64,000 nucleotides of DNA from Anthoceros angustus (GCA_010909165.1 MU008164.1:1302001-1366000), one strand, 5' to 3'. Numbered from the stretch's first letter, positions 11,700 to 24,369 are shown. Notes: generated by a model from the sequence alone, not told the origin. Numbers and translations: made by a program.

Positions 11700-13085
11700 G
11701 CGCAGTCTGCTGTGTTCGCTCCTCCTGCGGCCAAAACCTGGCGGTGGTGGAGATGCCATATCTTCCTTCGTTGTCTGGTGGAGCGGATAGGAGGAAATAA
11801 TTTGCCTCGCGTGGACAATAATCGTCTGTCTGCCATGCATGCCCAAAATCGAATCAACATTGCTTGACAACAGGAAGCGTGGCACATTTCAAAAGTGACG
11901 TGACACCCATCACCCATACCGACCGACCTCGCCTAATTCCTACAATCGCTCCGGCAAGTAGGCTACGCATGCCATACACTGTGTTGTGAGAAATGGCGTG
12001 ACCACCCTCGCGCATAGTGTCCTGAGTCATACAAGGGAAGTAGCAATGTCCGCCGCACGTCATGGCCGTGGGAAGTCGGGCCTGCCGTCTTCAATGGCAC
12101 TTGAACACCATAATTGGCGCCTGTCGCCAAAATACACGCGTCCGTTATGAAGGTGAAAAGTTTAGCTCTCTCGCAAAAGACAGCCTCCGACGCCGCCACG
12201 AACATGGTCTTCAACTCCTCACAAAGATGCCTCAAAAGTAATGGCGTTGATGAAGTCATCCGCCTGCATCCTTGAGGGAGAAAAAACTAACCACTTGAGA
12301 GACAACGTGTTCACAATCGCCAGAGCGCCAAGCTATGGACCACTAACTGAACCCATCCCCAACAAGCCCTCCAACATGCAAGCACTTTTAAATAACTCCT
12401 CCGTCGACCTTTCTGCACCAAGCTCACCTCCATGCCGCGCCGCAGTCGTGCAAAATGTCCAAAAACTCGGATCCCTGCAGTGATGAGGGCAACAGCCTCC
12501 TTGATGGCCGCATGTGAGTCGCACTAGCCCACGCCTTTTTGAGCATCGATATCACACCCATCAAGCGAGGGTAACAAGCTTTCATGTCGCCTTGAATGCT
12601 TTTTCATGAAAGCCGACCGGCGCATCTTGCCACACCTTGTGAACACCGCCCAGCTCCCAAGGGCGCGGCGCAATTGTGGTGTACATCGGGCATGACACCG
12701 CATCACGGCCGCAAGCACCATGTACACGAGGTAGCCAAAGCGGGCCTTCAAATCAAGGGAGGTGCGTTAGAATGAAAGGATGGCATGCGCGGAAATAGGG
12801 AAGGTTGATGGTTACCATGAACATTACACAAACGCCGCCTTACATTCGCTCAAACGCGACATGGACTTCCCTTCTGAGGGTGGTCTGCCTCCCAGAGCCG
12901 GGATGGTCCCTTGCCTCGAACACGCAGTTCATGAACATGGGATTACGCGGTGCCGCCATGCCTCCCGATGCTCGAGCCACCCGTCCACCGCCTCCTCGGG
13001 CAAAGAACCCCCATGCCTCGCGGAGTATCGTGACCGTGTGAACCGAGGGAAGAGGCAGTTTCTCCGGTCAGCTTCATAAAGGCGC
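11700..13085. repeat. Module C, copy 2
   Basis: It matches 2610-3960. Both copies can be aligned end to end, with frequent 1-6 base gaps. On the minus strand 12524-12751 stays open for 75 codons, but the same frame is broken in copy 1. Confidence 0.7.
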
Positions 13086-15190
13086 CGCACTCACTTCCAC
13101 CTCCACTGCGACCTCCAGGTCAGAAAGTAGCCGTGCTTGGCGAACACGCATAGGCATAACCGGAAATGCAGCGGCTCTTACCTTCGGTCGCCTCTTACAA
13201 AGGCGTGCTGTTTGTGGATGGGTTGAGCGTGTGTGTGAGGCGCATGCGGAGTTCGCCGTGGGCCTCTGCGCCACTTCGCCGAGGGCTTCAAACTCTTGCT
13301 CACATGCTTGGCCGCCTTTCCGACCGGCACTCTCGACCCAATCGCGGTGGATCGCCGTGTAGGCGTAGCAACTCCTCTTCGCCAAGAGGGCGGAGGTTGG
13401 TAGAGGCCCAAGTCTCCAGCAAGTCTTGAGCTCTATCGCCCGAGGTCCGTGCCCGGGTCTATGTTCGAGCCTTGAGCCTCGCAGCAGCGATGTCCGATCG
13501 GCTATGAAGCTATCTATTGTCCCGACATCGTAAAGCTCCAACCCCGCAAACAAATCGCACCAATCCCTTCCGTGTCTATCCCATGTGCTGCCTTTCTCCA
13601 TTATCGCGTGGGCGTCAACAACGCTGCGTGGTCCCCCACCTTCGGCACTCCCGATCTTCGCCTCCGCAAGATGGCGAAGAACATTTCGCCTCGGCGCTCG
13701 AGCATTCCGTTTCACGACGGAAGATGGCTGGCGCTTTCTTCGCATCCTCCGTGATAACCGCGCATCGCCATGCTCTCTGAGCAGTTCACGATCGCACTCA
13801 CTTCCACCTCCACTGCGACCTCCGGGCGGTCAAAGTAGCCGTGCTTGCGAACACGCAGCATGGCATATGCAACGGAAATGCGCAGCTCTTACCTTCAAAG
13901 ATCGCCTCTTACAAAGCGTCTGCTTTTGTGGATGGGTTGGAGCGTGGTGTGTGTGTGACGGCGCGCCAGCGGAGTTCGCGCATCTGGCCTCTGCGCCACT
14001 TCCGGTGAGGGCTTCAAACTCTTGCTCACATGCTTGGCCGCTCCTTTCCGACCGCGGACTCTCGACCCAATCGCGGTGGCTGCGTGTAGGCGTAGCAACT
14101 CCTCTTCGCCAAGGGAGTGGGAGGTTGGTAGAGGCCCAAGTCTCAACAAGTCTTGAGCTCTATCGCCCGAGGTCCGGGGAGGTCTATGTCTTGACGAGAG
14201 CCTCAGCAGCGATGTCCATCGGCTATGAAGCTATCTATTGTCCCGTAAAGCTCCAACCCGCACACCAGCAAGTCGCACCAATCCCTTCCGTGTCTATCCC
14301 ATGCTGTGCCTTTCTCCATTATCGCGTGGGCGTCAACAACGCTGCGTGGTCCGGTTCCCACCTTGGCACTCCATCTTCGCCTCCCGCAAGATGGCGAAGA
14401 ACATTTCGCCTCGGCGCTCGAGCATTCCGTTTCACGACGGAAGATGGCGGCTTTCTTCGCATCCTCCGGGATAACCGCGCATCGCCATGCTCTCTGAGCA
14501 GTTCACGATCGCACTCACTTCCACCTCCACTGCGACCTCCGGGCGGTCAAAGTAGCCGTGCTTGGCGAACACGCAGCATGGCATATGCAACGGAAATGCG
14601 CAGCTCTTACCTTCAAAGATCGCCTCTTACAAAGCGTCTGCTTTTGTGGATGGGTTGGGCGTGGTGTGTGTGTGACGGCGCGCCAGCGGAGTTCGCGCAT
14701 CTGGCCTCTGCGCCACTTCGGTGAGGGCTTCAAACTCTTGCTCACATGCTTGGCCGCTCCTTTCCGACCGCGGACTCTCGACCCAATCGCGGTGGCTGCG
14801 TGTAGGCGTAGCAACTCCTCTTCGTCAAGGGAGTGGCGGAGGTTGGTAGAGGCCCAAGTCTCAACAAGTCTTGAGCTCTATCGCCCGAGGTCCAGGCCGG
14901 GTCTATGTCTTGACGAGAGCCTCAGCAGCGATGTCCATCGGCTATGAAGCTATCTATTGTCCCGTAAAGCTCCAACCCGCACACCAGCAAGTCGCACCAA
15001 TCCCTTCCGTGTCTATCCCATGTGCTGTGCCTTTCTCCATTATCGCGTGGGCGTCAACAACGCTGCGTGGTCCGGTTCCCACCTTGGCACTCCAGATCTT
15101 CGCCTCCCGCAAGATGGCGAAGAACATTTCGCCTCGGCGCTCGAGCATTCCGTTTCACGCCACGGAAGATGGCGGCTTTCTTCGCATCCT
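13086..15190. repeat. Module D, three tandem copies
   Basis: Three head-to-tail units of about 700-720 bp start near 13086, 13767 and 14486. The joins are marked by CTCTGAGCAGTTCACGATCG at 13771 and 14490. The second and third units are more alike than the first. Module D is single at 3961-4680, so the tandem growth is specific to this macro-copy. Confidence 0.75.
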
Positions 15191-17288
15191 CCGGGATAAC
15201 CGCGGCCATGCCGCCGCCGCCAGACACGGCAATGGGCCGGCGGAAAGGCCGCGTTCACCGTTCGCTGCGCGGTGTGTTGGGGTGACGCTCACCCCGCACC
15301 CAGGGCGTCGCCGTCCTTTCTTCCGCCCGCTCATTTCCGTGCACCGCCCCGCAATGCATTGAGAGCCCCGGTCCGGCGATGTCGCCTTGATGCCACACAG
15401 TCGGCGCGCCAGCGTCGGCTGCATCCCGAACCATGTCCGTCGCTCCCGACACGCCCCACCGGCCCGCATCCTCTTCCGGCGAGCGCACCCTCTTCGTCTT
15501 CCAACACGCTTTTGGCGGTAGTTCGGAGCATGTCGGCGTCATCGGGATCTGGGATCCCACACATATCAGGCGCACCGCAAACGTTAAGCGCTCTCGGATG
15601 CGGTCTTGCTGGAGGGAAGAGGAGTGGCTAGCTGAGGATTGCTTGCTGCGGCTTGCACCTTCCGACTCGCCGTGGCCCAAGAGGCTGCGGGCAAGGCGGA
15701 AGAGAATCGCCACTGGTCGAGCGGCTCGGCTGCTCGACTCAACCATCATACCTCGCCCCACGGGCATGGCGGCGGGCGTGCAAGTCGGCAGTGCAATCCG
15801 CTACTCCAATCCGCCTGACAAACTGCCTCCCCCCATCACCGTCTGGTCCTAAGTGGATGCCCTCGTATATGCGATTCTGCGGAACCGTGATCTTCAACTT
15901 CTTCATGTGCACGCGACCATGCGCACTTGTAGACGCCATCCCCCTTTCCCGTCTCCCCACGCCTGAGACCATTATCGGGTGATTCCGGCGTTGTGTCAGG
16001 GGAATGTTTCCAATCGCCGCGCGGACCGTTGCCTCTTCCGGCGCACTTGGGCGAAGGTGCGTTCTGCGCTTCCCGCGGAGGTTCCTACCGCCCGTCGACC
16101 ACCTTGGGAAGTAGGCCTGTGGCTAGCCACACGGAGGACCGCCTTGGCAGGCGGGTGCTGCACACCCAGCGGGCCTCTGCGTTCCGTCTAGCAAGTCTGC
16201 GGAGGCGCCAAGAAGCACAGGCACGAAAGGAGGGCGTCCCGCCATGGGGGTTACATTGGAAAACATTGTCACGTCATCGTTGTCGTGGACCCAATCCTCC
16301 AAGATGCCACCGCAATCGTGCACCTCATTCAATCTGCGGCGCTCGGGCCTTCGTCGGTGGCCATGCCTTGAAAGATTGCGGTGCAATTGGAAATGTGTGA
16401 ACCGGCTCGTGAAGAGATGCGATAGCAGCGCGAGAAGAATGCCGATCTTCCGATGTCATATATCAAACCCTTTTACCTTGGGGAGTGACGGATCGCCGTT
16501 GCCGCATGCACACTCTTCCTGCACGCCGAGAGGTCACGGCCATTACTGCGTGTAATCGCCCCAAATTTTCTCATCCGCTTTTCGGATATGCAATTGGGCG
16601 CGGTATATGTATGGGAACATGTGCCTGTTTTAAAGGTTTCATCGCCGGGGCGAGCGCGGCGCCCCCCAACAAAGAAGAAGGTCATTAAATGCATGAGCGT
16701 GAGGAGGCGACTGCAATGGATGGGAGGCGCGTAGCCGGGGTTAACCGCGTCCACATTATGCACCGCAATGCACGGAACAAAGCGCCCATGGAAGTCAGCG
16801 GACGGCAAGTGCGGGCACGCCATTTCGTCATCTCCGAATATGGGAAATGCCATCTGCTCATAAAACGGCATGTACAACGAGCATGCATATACCGAGTTAG
16901 TCCCTAGCCTTGGAAAAAATGCCCAGGTTTGATTTTTATAACCATCGCACATGGCAAATTTGTCCAGTTGCCTCAGCCTTCGTCAAAGCGGGATCGGGTG
17001 AATAGGCGCGATTATCACCATCCTTGGGTTTTGGTGTACCAGAAGAACAGAATAACAGCCAATTGTTTCAAGTCCAACGTGGAAGGGAGGAAATTTGGAT
17101 GACAGGAAAAAATGGGAAAAAATGCGGGACACGTCTCTATCCCTCTACAACAGTGATGCATGACTGGCATACGTAGGACGACGGTGATATGGTGCATATA
17201 TAGACATATATTTTGTGCATGCCTATATGTCTGCATGTCCATATATGTATGCACTCCTGCATATATAAACAGGTATGACATAAAAGTC
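15191..17288. repeat. Module E, copy 2
   Basis: It matches 4681-6770 and lies between module D and module F, as in the first macro-copy. It has no recognisable coding sequence. Confidence 0.65.
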
Positions 17289-17716
17289 TATATCCTTGGC
17301 CTATGGCGAAGGAACTTCAGCCAAGATGCATGACAACTTGTTAAGTTTTTCCACATTCCTTGGTCTTTGGGAAGGTGGGTATGAAATAAATGTCTATATA
17401 TGCAAGAAGAAGGCTGAAGCAACAGTGCAAGACCAACCGCCTCTTTCCTTGAGATGGCTAGGTTTTCCATCAATCGGGGACAAAGCGTCATATGCCTTTC
17501 AAGGAACCTTTTCTACAATGCATGTCAAGTTCTTCTCGGGTGTTTCCTCATCTCCCTTGGTCTTGGCAAAGTAAGAACATGTTGGTTTCTCCCATTCCTC
17601 CTGCATGGATAGGCATATATTTCATATATGTGTCTAAGTCTACAGAGCATTGCATGTGACATGTTATGTACATGAATGATTGAAAACCCTCCTTGGCCTA
17701 TGGTAGAAGTTCTTAC

Positions 17717-17791
17717 AGTTGTTCCATGCAGCCCGGACAAAGTTCCTTGGCCTATGGCGAAGGAACTTTGGCCAGGATGCATGGAACAACT
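17717..17791. repeat. Foldback hairpin, module F copy 2
   Basis: AGTTGTTCCATGCA pairs with TGCATGGAACAACT. The inner arms CAAAGTTCCTT and AAGGAACTTTG pair around GGCCTATGGCG. The arms are separated by seven-base internal loops on each side. Confidence 0.8.
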
Positions 17792-18012
17792 TGCCTCCTT
17801 TTTAACCCCGAAGTTTCTTTCGCATGTGACATGTTATGTACATGAATGATTGAAAACCCTCCTTGGCCTTTGGTACAAGTGAGACGGCATGCCTTGGTCT
17901 TTGAAAGGAAGTTCAAAAAGAAAAGTCTATATATGCTGGAAGAGGGTGAACTTTTTACATGATGGTGCAAAAGTTGGCTTCCAGTTTTTTCCCAAGGAAC
18001 AACTTGCGACAT

Positions 18013-18095
18013 GGCAAGTTGTTCCATGCAGCCCGGACAAAGTTCCTTGGCCTATGGCGAAGGAACTTTGGCCAGGATGCATGGAACAACTTGCC
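18013..18095. repeat. Longest foldback hairpin (83 bp)
   Basis: The 18-base arm GGCAAGTTGTTCCATGCA (18013-18030) is the exact reverse complement of 18078-18095. Inside, 11-base arms pair around GGCCTATGGCG. The left arm also pairs with GGAACAACTTGC just upstream (about 17996-18007), so a second foldback shares it. The structure could be a foldback or MITE-type element or a small-RNA source. No transposase is present. Confidence 0.85.
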
Positions 18096-18295
18096 TCCTT
18101 TTTTTCCCTGATGTTTCTTTCCCATATGACATGTTATTTACATGAATGATTGAAAAAACCTCCTTGGCCTTTGGTAGAAGTGACCCGGCATGCCTTGGTC
18201 TTTGAAAGTGAGGGGGATCGGGTGGTGTATAAATCACGTGGAATAGCCGGAATGTATGGGGAGACAGTAACCCTGCGCCCCAAGTAGTTGGCTAC

Positions 18296-19610
18296 ATACA
18301 TGGCGATTTGTTGTGAGGGTGTGCGATTCGAGAAGCGGCATGGAACGGCACACCGTCCGTCCGGTTGGATCCCCTAGCGGCGTGAACGCGTTGGGATGCC
18401 GGTCCGATCATGGTGAGATTGGAAGAACAACTTGCATACCAAGGGCAAGAAGAAGGAGAAGCGGCCGTAAGAATGGCGGAAGGCGGAGACATCGGATGCG
18501 GCCGACGAGTGGTGCATAGAGTGGTGCGGCCTGCCACCACGGTTGGCCAATGGTGTGCGGTGATTATGCGTGCGGTGGACACCTCCCGATTTTTATACAC
18601 GGGGTGTAGGGTGTGCGATTCGAGAAGCAGGGGCGGCGGCACACCGTCCGTCGGTTGGATCTGGCCGCGGTGAAACGTTGGGATGCCGGTCCGATCATGG
18701 TGAGATTGGAAGAACAAACTTACGCCACCAAGCAAAGAAGGAGGCGGTGACGAAGAATGGCGGAAGGCGGAGACATCGGATGCGGCCGGCAGGTGGTGCC
18801 GGCGGGTAGTGGCGCCGCGTCCTGCATTATTGGCCAATGGTGCGGTGATTATGCGTCACGGTGGACACCTCGATTTCTTGTACGGCGGGGTGTAGGGTAT
18901 GCGGAACCGCGGTGGACGACACGCACGCAAGTGTGATGGATGGAGAGGGAAAGAGCTGCGGTGCAGTGCGCGTGCTCTGGCGATGGCGGCGCGACACGCG
19001 GGCAATCGCTTTTCCGCGCGCACACATCCTTGGAATGGAAGCGGAGGAGTTTGCCTCATGGCTAGTGGAAACGCCGAGGAGGTGGTGCGGAATCGGAAGG
19101 AGGACTTTCCGGTCTGACCGATAGCGGCACGGTAGAGGCGAAAAGGACGGTTGTCGCCCGGCGTGCCGTGTGGCCGCCGAGGTGAAGATCCGGTGGGACA
19201 AAGGGCAAGGAAGCGGGCAGACGGCGGTGGCCCAGCGGCATGGCGTTGTGGAGCGGAAGGCGGAGGAGGAGGAGGCTTGGGTGGCATGGATGACGGGAGG
19301 ACGTTGGAGGCGGTGTCGGAGGTGCGGCCGAGGAAGGGTCTAGGAAAACCTACACGTTCTTGTTGCTATTTTGCTTGCTATGCGATCACGATTATGAGCT
19401 TGCCATGGTGTGCGATGAGTGGCAATGGTAGTACATCGGCGTACCGTTGCATGTGGACGGAGGCGGAAACCCCAAATAATGGAAACCCCAAATCATGATT
19501 GTGAATAGTGATGTGTTTTGGGCGATCAGTATACGCTCACTGCGAGTGTCATGAAGAGGACAAGAGTTGGCGGTTAAGGACACGAACATAAGGAGGCGAA
19601 AAGGGTTGAC
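18296..19610. repeat. Module G, copy 2, internally duplicated
   Basis: It matches 7736-9204. The segment starting GTGTGCGATTCGAGAAGC occurs twice (near 18321 and 18613), a local duplication absent from copy 1. Its right end breaks into module F sequence at about 19611 instead of running to the usual CCACGCTCCCTATTC end. Confidence 0.65.
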
Positions 19611-20400
19611 AAAGCGTCATATGCCTTTCCCAAGGAACCTTTTCTACAATGCATGTCAAGTTCTTCTCCGGGTGTTTCCTCATCTCCCTTGGTCTTGGCA
19701 AAGCTCGAAGAACATGTTGGTTTCTCCCATTCCTCCTGCATGGATAGGCATATATTTCATATATGTGTCTAAGTCATGTGCATATTTTCGCATGTGACAT
19801 GTTATGTACATGAATGATTGAAAACCCTCCTTGGCCTATGGTAGAAGTTCTTACAGTTGTTCCATGCGGCCGGACAAAGTTCCTTGGCCTATGGCGAAGG
19901 AACTTTGGCGATGCATGGAACAACTTTCTCCTTTTTCCCCGAAGTTTCTTTTATGACATGTTATTTACATGAATGATTGAAAACCCTCCTTGGCCTTTGG
20001 TACAAGTGAGACGGCATGCCTTGGTCTTTGAAAGGAAGTTAAATAACAAAAGTCTATATATGCTGGAAGAGGGTGAACTTTTTACATGATGGTGCAAAAG
20101 TTGGCTTCCAGTTTTCCCAAGGAACAACTTGCGACATGGCAAGTTGTTCCATGCAGCCCGGACAAAGTTCCTTGGCCTATGGCGAAGGAACTTTGGCCGA
20201 ATCATGGAACAACTGCCTCCTTTTTCCCCGATGTTTCTTTCCATGTGACATGTTATGTACATGAATGATTGAAAACCTCCTTGGCCTTTGGTAGAAGTGA
20301 CGGCATGCCTTGGTCTTTGAAAGTGAGATCGGGTGGTGTATAAATCGTGGAATAGCGAATGTATGGGGAGGCGGTAACCCTGCCCCAAGTAGTTGCTTCA
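19611..20400. repeat. Module F, partial copy 3
   Basis: It joins module F at an internal point (ACAAAGCGTCATATGCCTTTCC, equivalent to about 17480) and continues to the end of F. It holds two hairpins, at about 19855-19925 and 20139-20217. Confidence 0.7.
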
Positions 20401-21840
20401 TACATGGCGATGTTGTGAGGGTGTGCGATTCGAGCGGCATGGCAAGCGGTAGCACCGTCCGTCCGGTGGATCTGACGGCGGTGAGCGTTGGGATGATCCG
20501 ATCATGGTGAGATTGGAAGAACAAACTTACGCCAAGCAAGAAGGAGAAGCGGCCCGGCGAAGAATGGCGGAAGGGGCGGAGACATCGGATGCGGCCGACG
20601 AGTGGTGCATAGAACGGGTAGTGGCATGCCATACCTGTTGAGGCCAATGGTGTGCGGTGATTATGCGTCACGGTGGACACCTCCCGATTTTCTTGTACGG
20701 GGTGGGTGTGGAACACCCTGGGCGCGGTGGATGGAGAGGAAGAGCTGCGGTGCAGTGCGCGTGCTCACGGCGATGGCGGCGGAAGGGCGGCGGTGGCAAG
20801 CGCTTTTCGCTGCGCATCCTTGGAATGGAAGCGGAGGAGTTTGCCTCATGTGGCGTGGAAGCAGGTGGTGCGGAATGGGAGGACTTTCCGGTGCAACGAT
20901 AACTGCGGTAGGGAGAAGGACGGTTGTCGTCCAGTGGCGGTGCCGTCGAGGAGGTGAAGATCCGGTGGGACAAAGGGCAAGGAAGGCGGAAGGGAGGCGG
21001 GCAGGCGGTGGCCCAGGCATGGCGTTGTGGAGCAGGCGGAGGAGGAGGAGGCTTGGAGTGGCATGGATGACGGGAGGGCGTTGGAGGCGGTGTGGAGGTG
21101 CGGCGAGGAAGGGTCTAGGAAAACCTACACGTTTCTTTGCTTGCTTGCTATGCGATCACGATTATGAGCTTGCCATGGTGTGCGATGAGTGGCAATGGTA
21201 GTATCTTGGCGGTGGCGGCCGCGGCTTTGCGTGGGAGACGGAAACCCCAAATAATGGAAACCCCAAATCATGATTGTGAATAGTGATGTGTTTTGGGCGA
21301 TCAGTATACCGCGAAAGTGTCATGAAGAGGACAAGAGTTGGCGGTTAAGGACACGAACATAAGGAGGCGAAAAGGGTTGACAAAGCGAGAGACAAAATTT
21401 TATGGTTGCCATCCGGTCTGCGGTCGAGCGGGTGGTGGACAATTGGAGTTCATGATCGGCGGTGTGGCGGTACGCTGCACGCATCGCACCGCCATTTGCG
21501 ACACGCATGCGGGCAAATTCGGGATTAAATGGGCGGCCGAATCGGGCCATGACCAGAGACAACGGCGAGACCTCTTTGCGAAATAGGAACCCGAGTTGCG
21601 AGGACACGCGAGTCGCCAGCGTCGACACCGAGGCCAGCCGGAAGTGCATCGCAATTGGAAAGTAGGGAGGCGTAGAAGGCGCGGAAGGGGAGTGAAGAAA
21701 AAGGGCACCTCGGGCGTGGAAGGCGAAGCGATGCGAGGAGGAGGCGGATCGCGGTGGCGGCAAGCGGGGAGGCGGAGGCGGCGGCGGGGCCGGAGCCATG
21801 GTGGAGGCCACGCTCCCTATTCCCGCCACGACGGCGGTGG
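20401..21840. repeat. Module G, copy 3
   Basis: It matches 7736-9204 through to the end signature GGTGGAGGCCACGCTCCCTATTC. It is then followed by minisatellite sequence instead of module B. Confidence 0.65.
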
Positions 21841-22450
21841 CGAGCATTGGGCGAGCGCCATGGCGGCAGCGGCGAGAGGGGCGGCGGCCGGCGGCGGGGG
21901 CGGGGAGGCACTCGCCTCCCCATGGAGAAGGAGGCGGGGGCGGGGATGGCGGCGCCTCCCCGCGATGGAGGCGGCGGCAGGCGGGGCCCCATCGTGAGGC
22001 GGGGAGGCACTGCCCTCCCCATGGCGATGGAGAGGAGGCGGAGGCGGCGAGTCGCCTCCGCCCTCAAGGAAAGGGGGCCTGGCCTCCCCATGGCGGCGGC
22101 GGCCGGCGGGGGGCACTGCCTCCCCATGGAGAAGGAGGCGGGGCGGGCGGGCGCCTCCCAGCGATGGGCGGAGGCGGCGGGGCCCAGGCGGGCGGGGGGG
22201 GCACTCGCCTCCCCATGGAGAAGGAGGCGGGCGGGCGCCTCCCCGCCGATGGGCGGAGGCGGGGAGCGGCGGGGCGGCGGGCGGGGAGGCACTGCCTCCC
22301 CATGGCGGGAGGCGGGGCGGGAGGCGAGGCGCCTCCCCATGGAGAAGGAGGCGGGGGCACTGCCCTCCCCTCGCGATGGTGGCGGCAGGCGGGGGCGGGG
22401 CGGGGAGGCACTGCCTCCCCATGGAGGCGGGGCGGGAGGCGAGGCGCCAG
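21841..22450. repeat. GC-rich minisatellite array 2
   Basis: About eight irregular units carry GCCTCCCCATGGAGAAGGAGG or GCCTCCCCATGGCG. The palindrome GGGGAGGCACTGCCTCCCC appears at about 22284-22302 and again near 22404. It is related to array 1 but has a different sub-unit order. Confidence 0.7.
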
Positions 22451-22640
22451 CCGGAAGTGCATCGCAATTGGAAAGTAGGGAGGCGTAGAAGGCGCGGAGG
22501 GGAGTGAAGAAAAAGGGCACCTCGGCGTGGAAGGCGAAGCGATGCGGAGGAGGCGGATCGCGGTGGTGGCGGCAAGCGGGGAGGCGGAGGCGGCGGCCGC
22601 GGAGCCATGGTGGAGGCCACGCTCCCTATTCACGCCCGGC
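22451..22640. repeat. Module G, terminal fragment (copy 4)
   Basis: It repeats about 21640-21840, from CCGGAAGTGCATCGCAATTG to GGAGGCCACGCTCCCTATTC. Minisatellite sequence flanks it on both sides. Confidence 0.7.
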
Positions 22641-23130
22641 GATGGCGGTGGCGAGCATTGGGGGCGGGCGCCATGGCGGCCAGCGGCGAGAGAGGCGGCG
22701 GCGCGGCGAGGGGCGGGGGAGGCACTGCCCTCCCCATGGAGGCGGGCGGGGATGGCGGGCGCCTCCCCGATGAGGCGGGGAGGCAGGCGCCTCCGCCCTC
22801 GAAGGGGCTGGCCTCCCAGCGGCGAGGCGCAGGCGCGGGGGCAGGCGGCCAGCGGGGAGGCACTCGCCTCCCCATGGCGGCGGAGGCGCGGGCGGGCGCC
22901 TCCCAGCGATGGCGGTGGCGGAGGCTCGGGAGGAGGCAGGGGCAGCGGGGCGGGGCGGCAGCGGGGAGGCACTGCCCTCCCCATGGCGATGGGCGGGGCG
23001 GGAGGCGGCGCCTCGCCCTCGAAGGGGCCTGGCCTCCCCCTGATGGAGGCGGCGTGGGAGGCGGGGGACCCAGGCGGCGGCGGGAGGCGGCCTCCCCATG
23101 GTGATGGAGGTGGCGGTGGGCTCGGCGGAG
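22641..23130. repeat. GC-rich minisatellite array 3
   Basis: Four units carry CCTCCCCATGG, near 22727, 22866, 22974 and 23089, with the same palindromic cores as arrays 1 and 2. It closes with CCTCCCCCTGATGGAGGCGG, which also closes array 1. Confidence 0.7.
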
Positions 23131-24369
23131 GAGGCGGAGGAGGCGGGGAGGCGGGTTGCCCTCCCAGCGATGGCGGGCGGGAGGCACATCAGCGGAGAGG
23201 AGAGGGAGGAGCATGGCGCCGAGGAGGAAGGCAACCCCGCCTTTGGGGACGGGCGGGAGGCGGGCGGAGGCGGGGCGGGAGGCGATTGCCGCCGCCGCCG
23301 CCGAGGCCGAGGGGAGGAGGATGGCGGCAGGTGCCTCACGCCGCCGAGCCGGAGGCCGAGCTCGGGCATGGCGGTGGCATGCATGTCCGCCGCCATGCCC
23401 GAGCCGGAGGTGGAGCATGGTGGCGGCATCGCGATGACTGCCGCCGCCGAGACCGAGGCCGACGGAGAGCCTAGCGATGGCGGGAACGAGGGCGGGGATG
23501 CGGAAGGCGCGGATGGGCGGCCGTCTTTGGAGCGGACGGCGAGCCTAGCGATGGCGGCGGGCGCCATGGCGGCGGGAGGCGCGCCGATCCGGTTGAGAAG
23601 CGATTTATGGGAGGAATAACCGGTTCCATCGGTGAGGCATCTCGGCGTGGGCGGGCGGCGGAGGCTCGGGAGGCGAGGCTGCGGAGGAGGCGGGGAGGCG
23701 CTGCGCGAGCTCACGGCGGTGGAGGAGCATCCGGCACACTGGAGGAGGAGGAGGAGGAGGGGAGCGGTGGCGGTGGCGGGCGGAGGCCATGTCGGAAGAA
23801 GAAGGAGGCGGTGCGGCTCCAACCCCAACTCCCGCGGAGGCGAGCACAAGGGGAGGAAGCGCGACTACGAGTCGGACACGGTGTCGGAGTGGAAGCCGGC
23901 CAAGGCGGGTGCCTCCGACGCCCAATCCGGGCCTGCTGGGCGCTGGACGGCGAGACGGAGGCGATGAACAGCGGAATGCTCGGCCGTCGAGCCATGGAGG
24001 GCACAATTAAGGTTCTCGTGATGATGAAGCGCATGGAGGACGAGGGAAGTAGGCGTCGTCATCCCTTGTGCTCGAGTTGCATCACCAGTATTAGGTTTTG
24101 CATAGGGGCGGCCAGGAAGGCCGCCTTGATGGGAGATAGGGTTGGATGCTAGCTGTTACTGCGATGTGTCGGTGGACATCCTTTTGATCAATGCAATGGC
24201 ACCGCTGAAAATTTCGCTCTTTGCACGCCTATCCGTTCTTGGCGAGGTTGTTGGGTGGCGCGGTGGTGGTGTGGGTTCTTGCCGCAGCTTACTAATTCGC
24301 GGGTGGAAGAAAGCAGTGAGCAATTTGTCAAGTCAGTTGAGCCGGATCAGTGAGTTTTGAAGACCACCG
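23131..24369. other. GC-rich single-copy stretch, no supported gene
   Basis: The repeat block gives way here to non-repeated GC-rich DNA. Several overlapping frames stay open because of composition. The most protein-like piece is plus-strand 23850-23930, reading GRKRDYESDTVSEWKPAKAG in one frame, but I can join it to no convincing exon or start. From about 24000 the GC content falls and nothing is recognisable until the PPR remnant. Confidence 0.4.

Larger units (their letters stand above)
17289..18295. repeat. Module F, copy 2
   Basis: It matches 6771-7735 and contains the two best-preserved hairpins in the window (17717-17791 and 18013-18095). Confidence 0.7.

Noticed and set aside
22527-23849. 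Open frames of 315 (+) and 407 (-) codons next to minisatellite 3
   Set aside because: They overlap each other on both strands, begin in the minisatellite and show only Gly, Ala, Arg and Pro runs. No start, domain or kept frame supports them.
1-24000. CRISPR array or bacterial origin for the repeat block
   Set aside because: Repeats are modules of hundreds to thousands of bases and minisatellites, not short direct repeats with unique spacers, and the neighbouring genes are intron-bearing plant genes.
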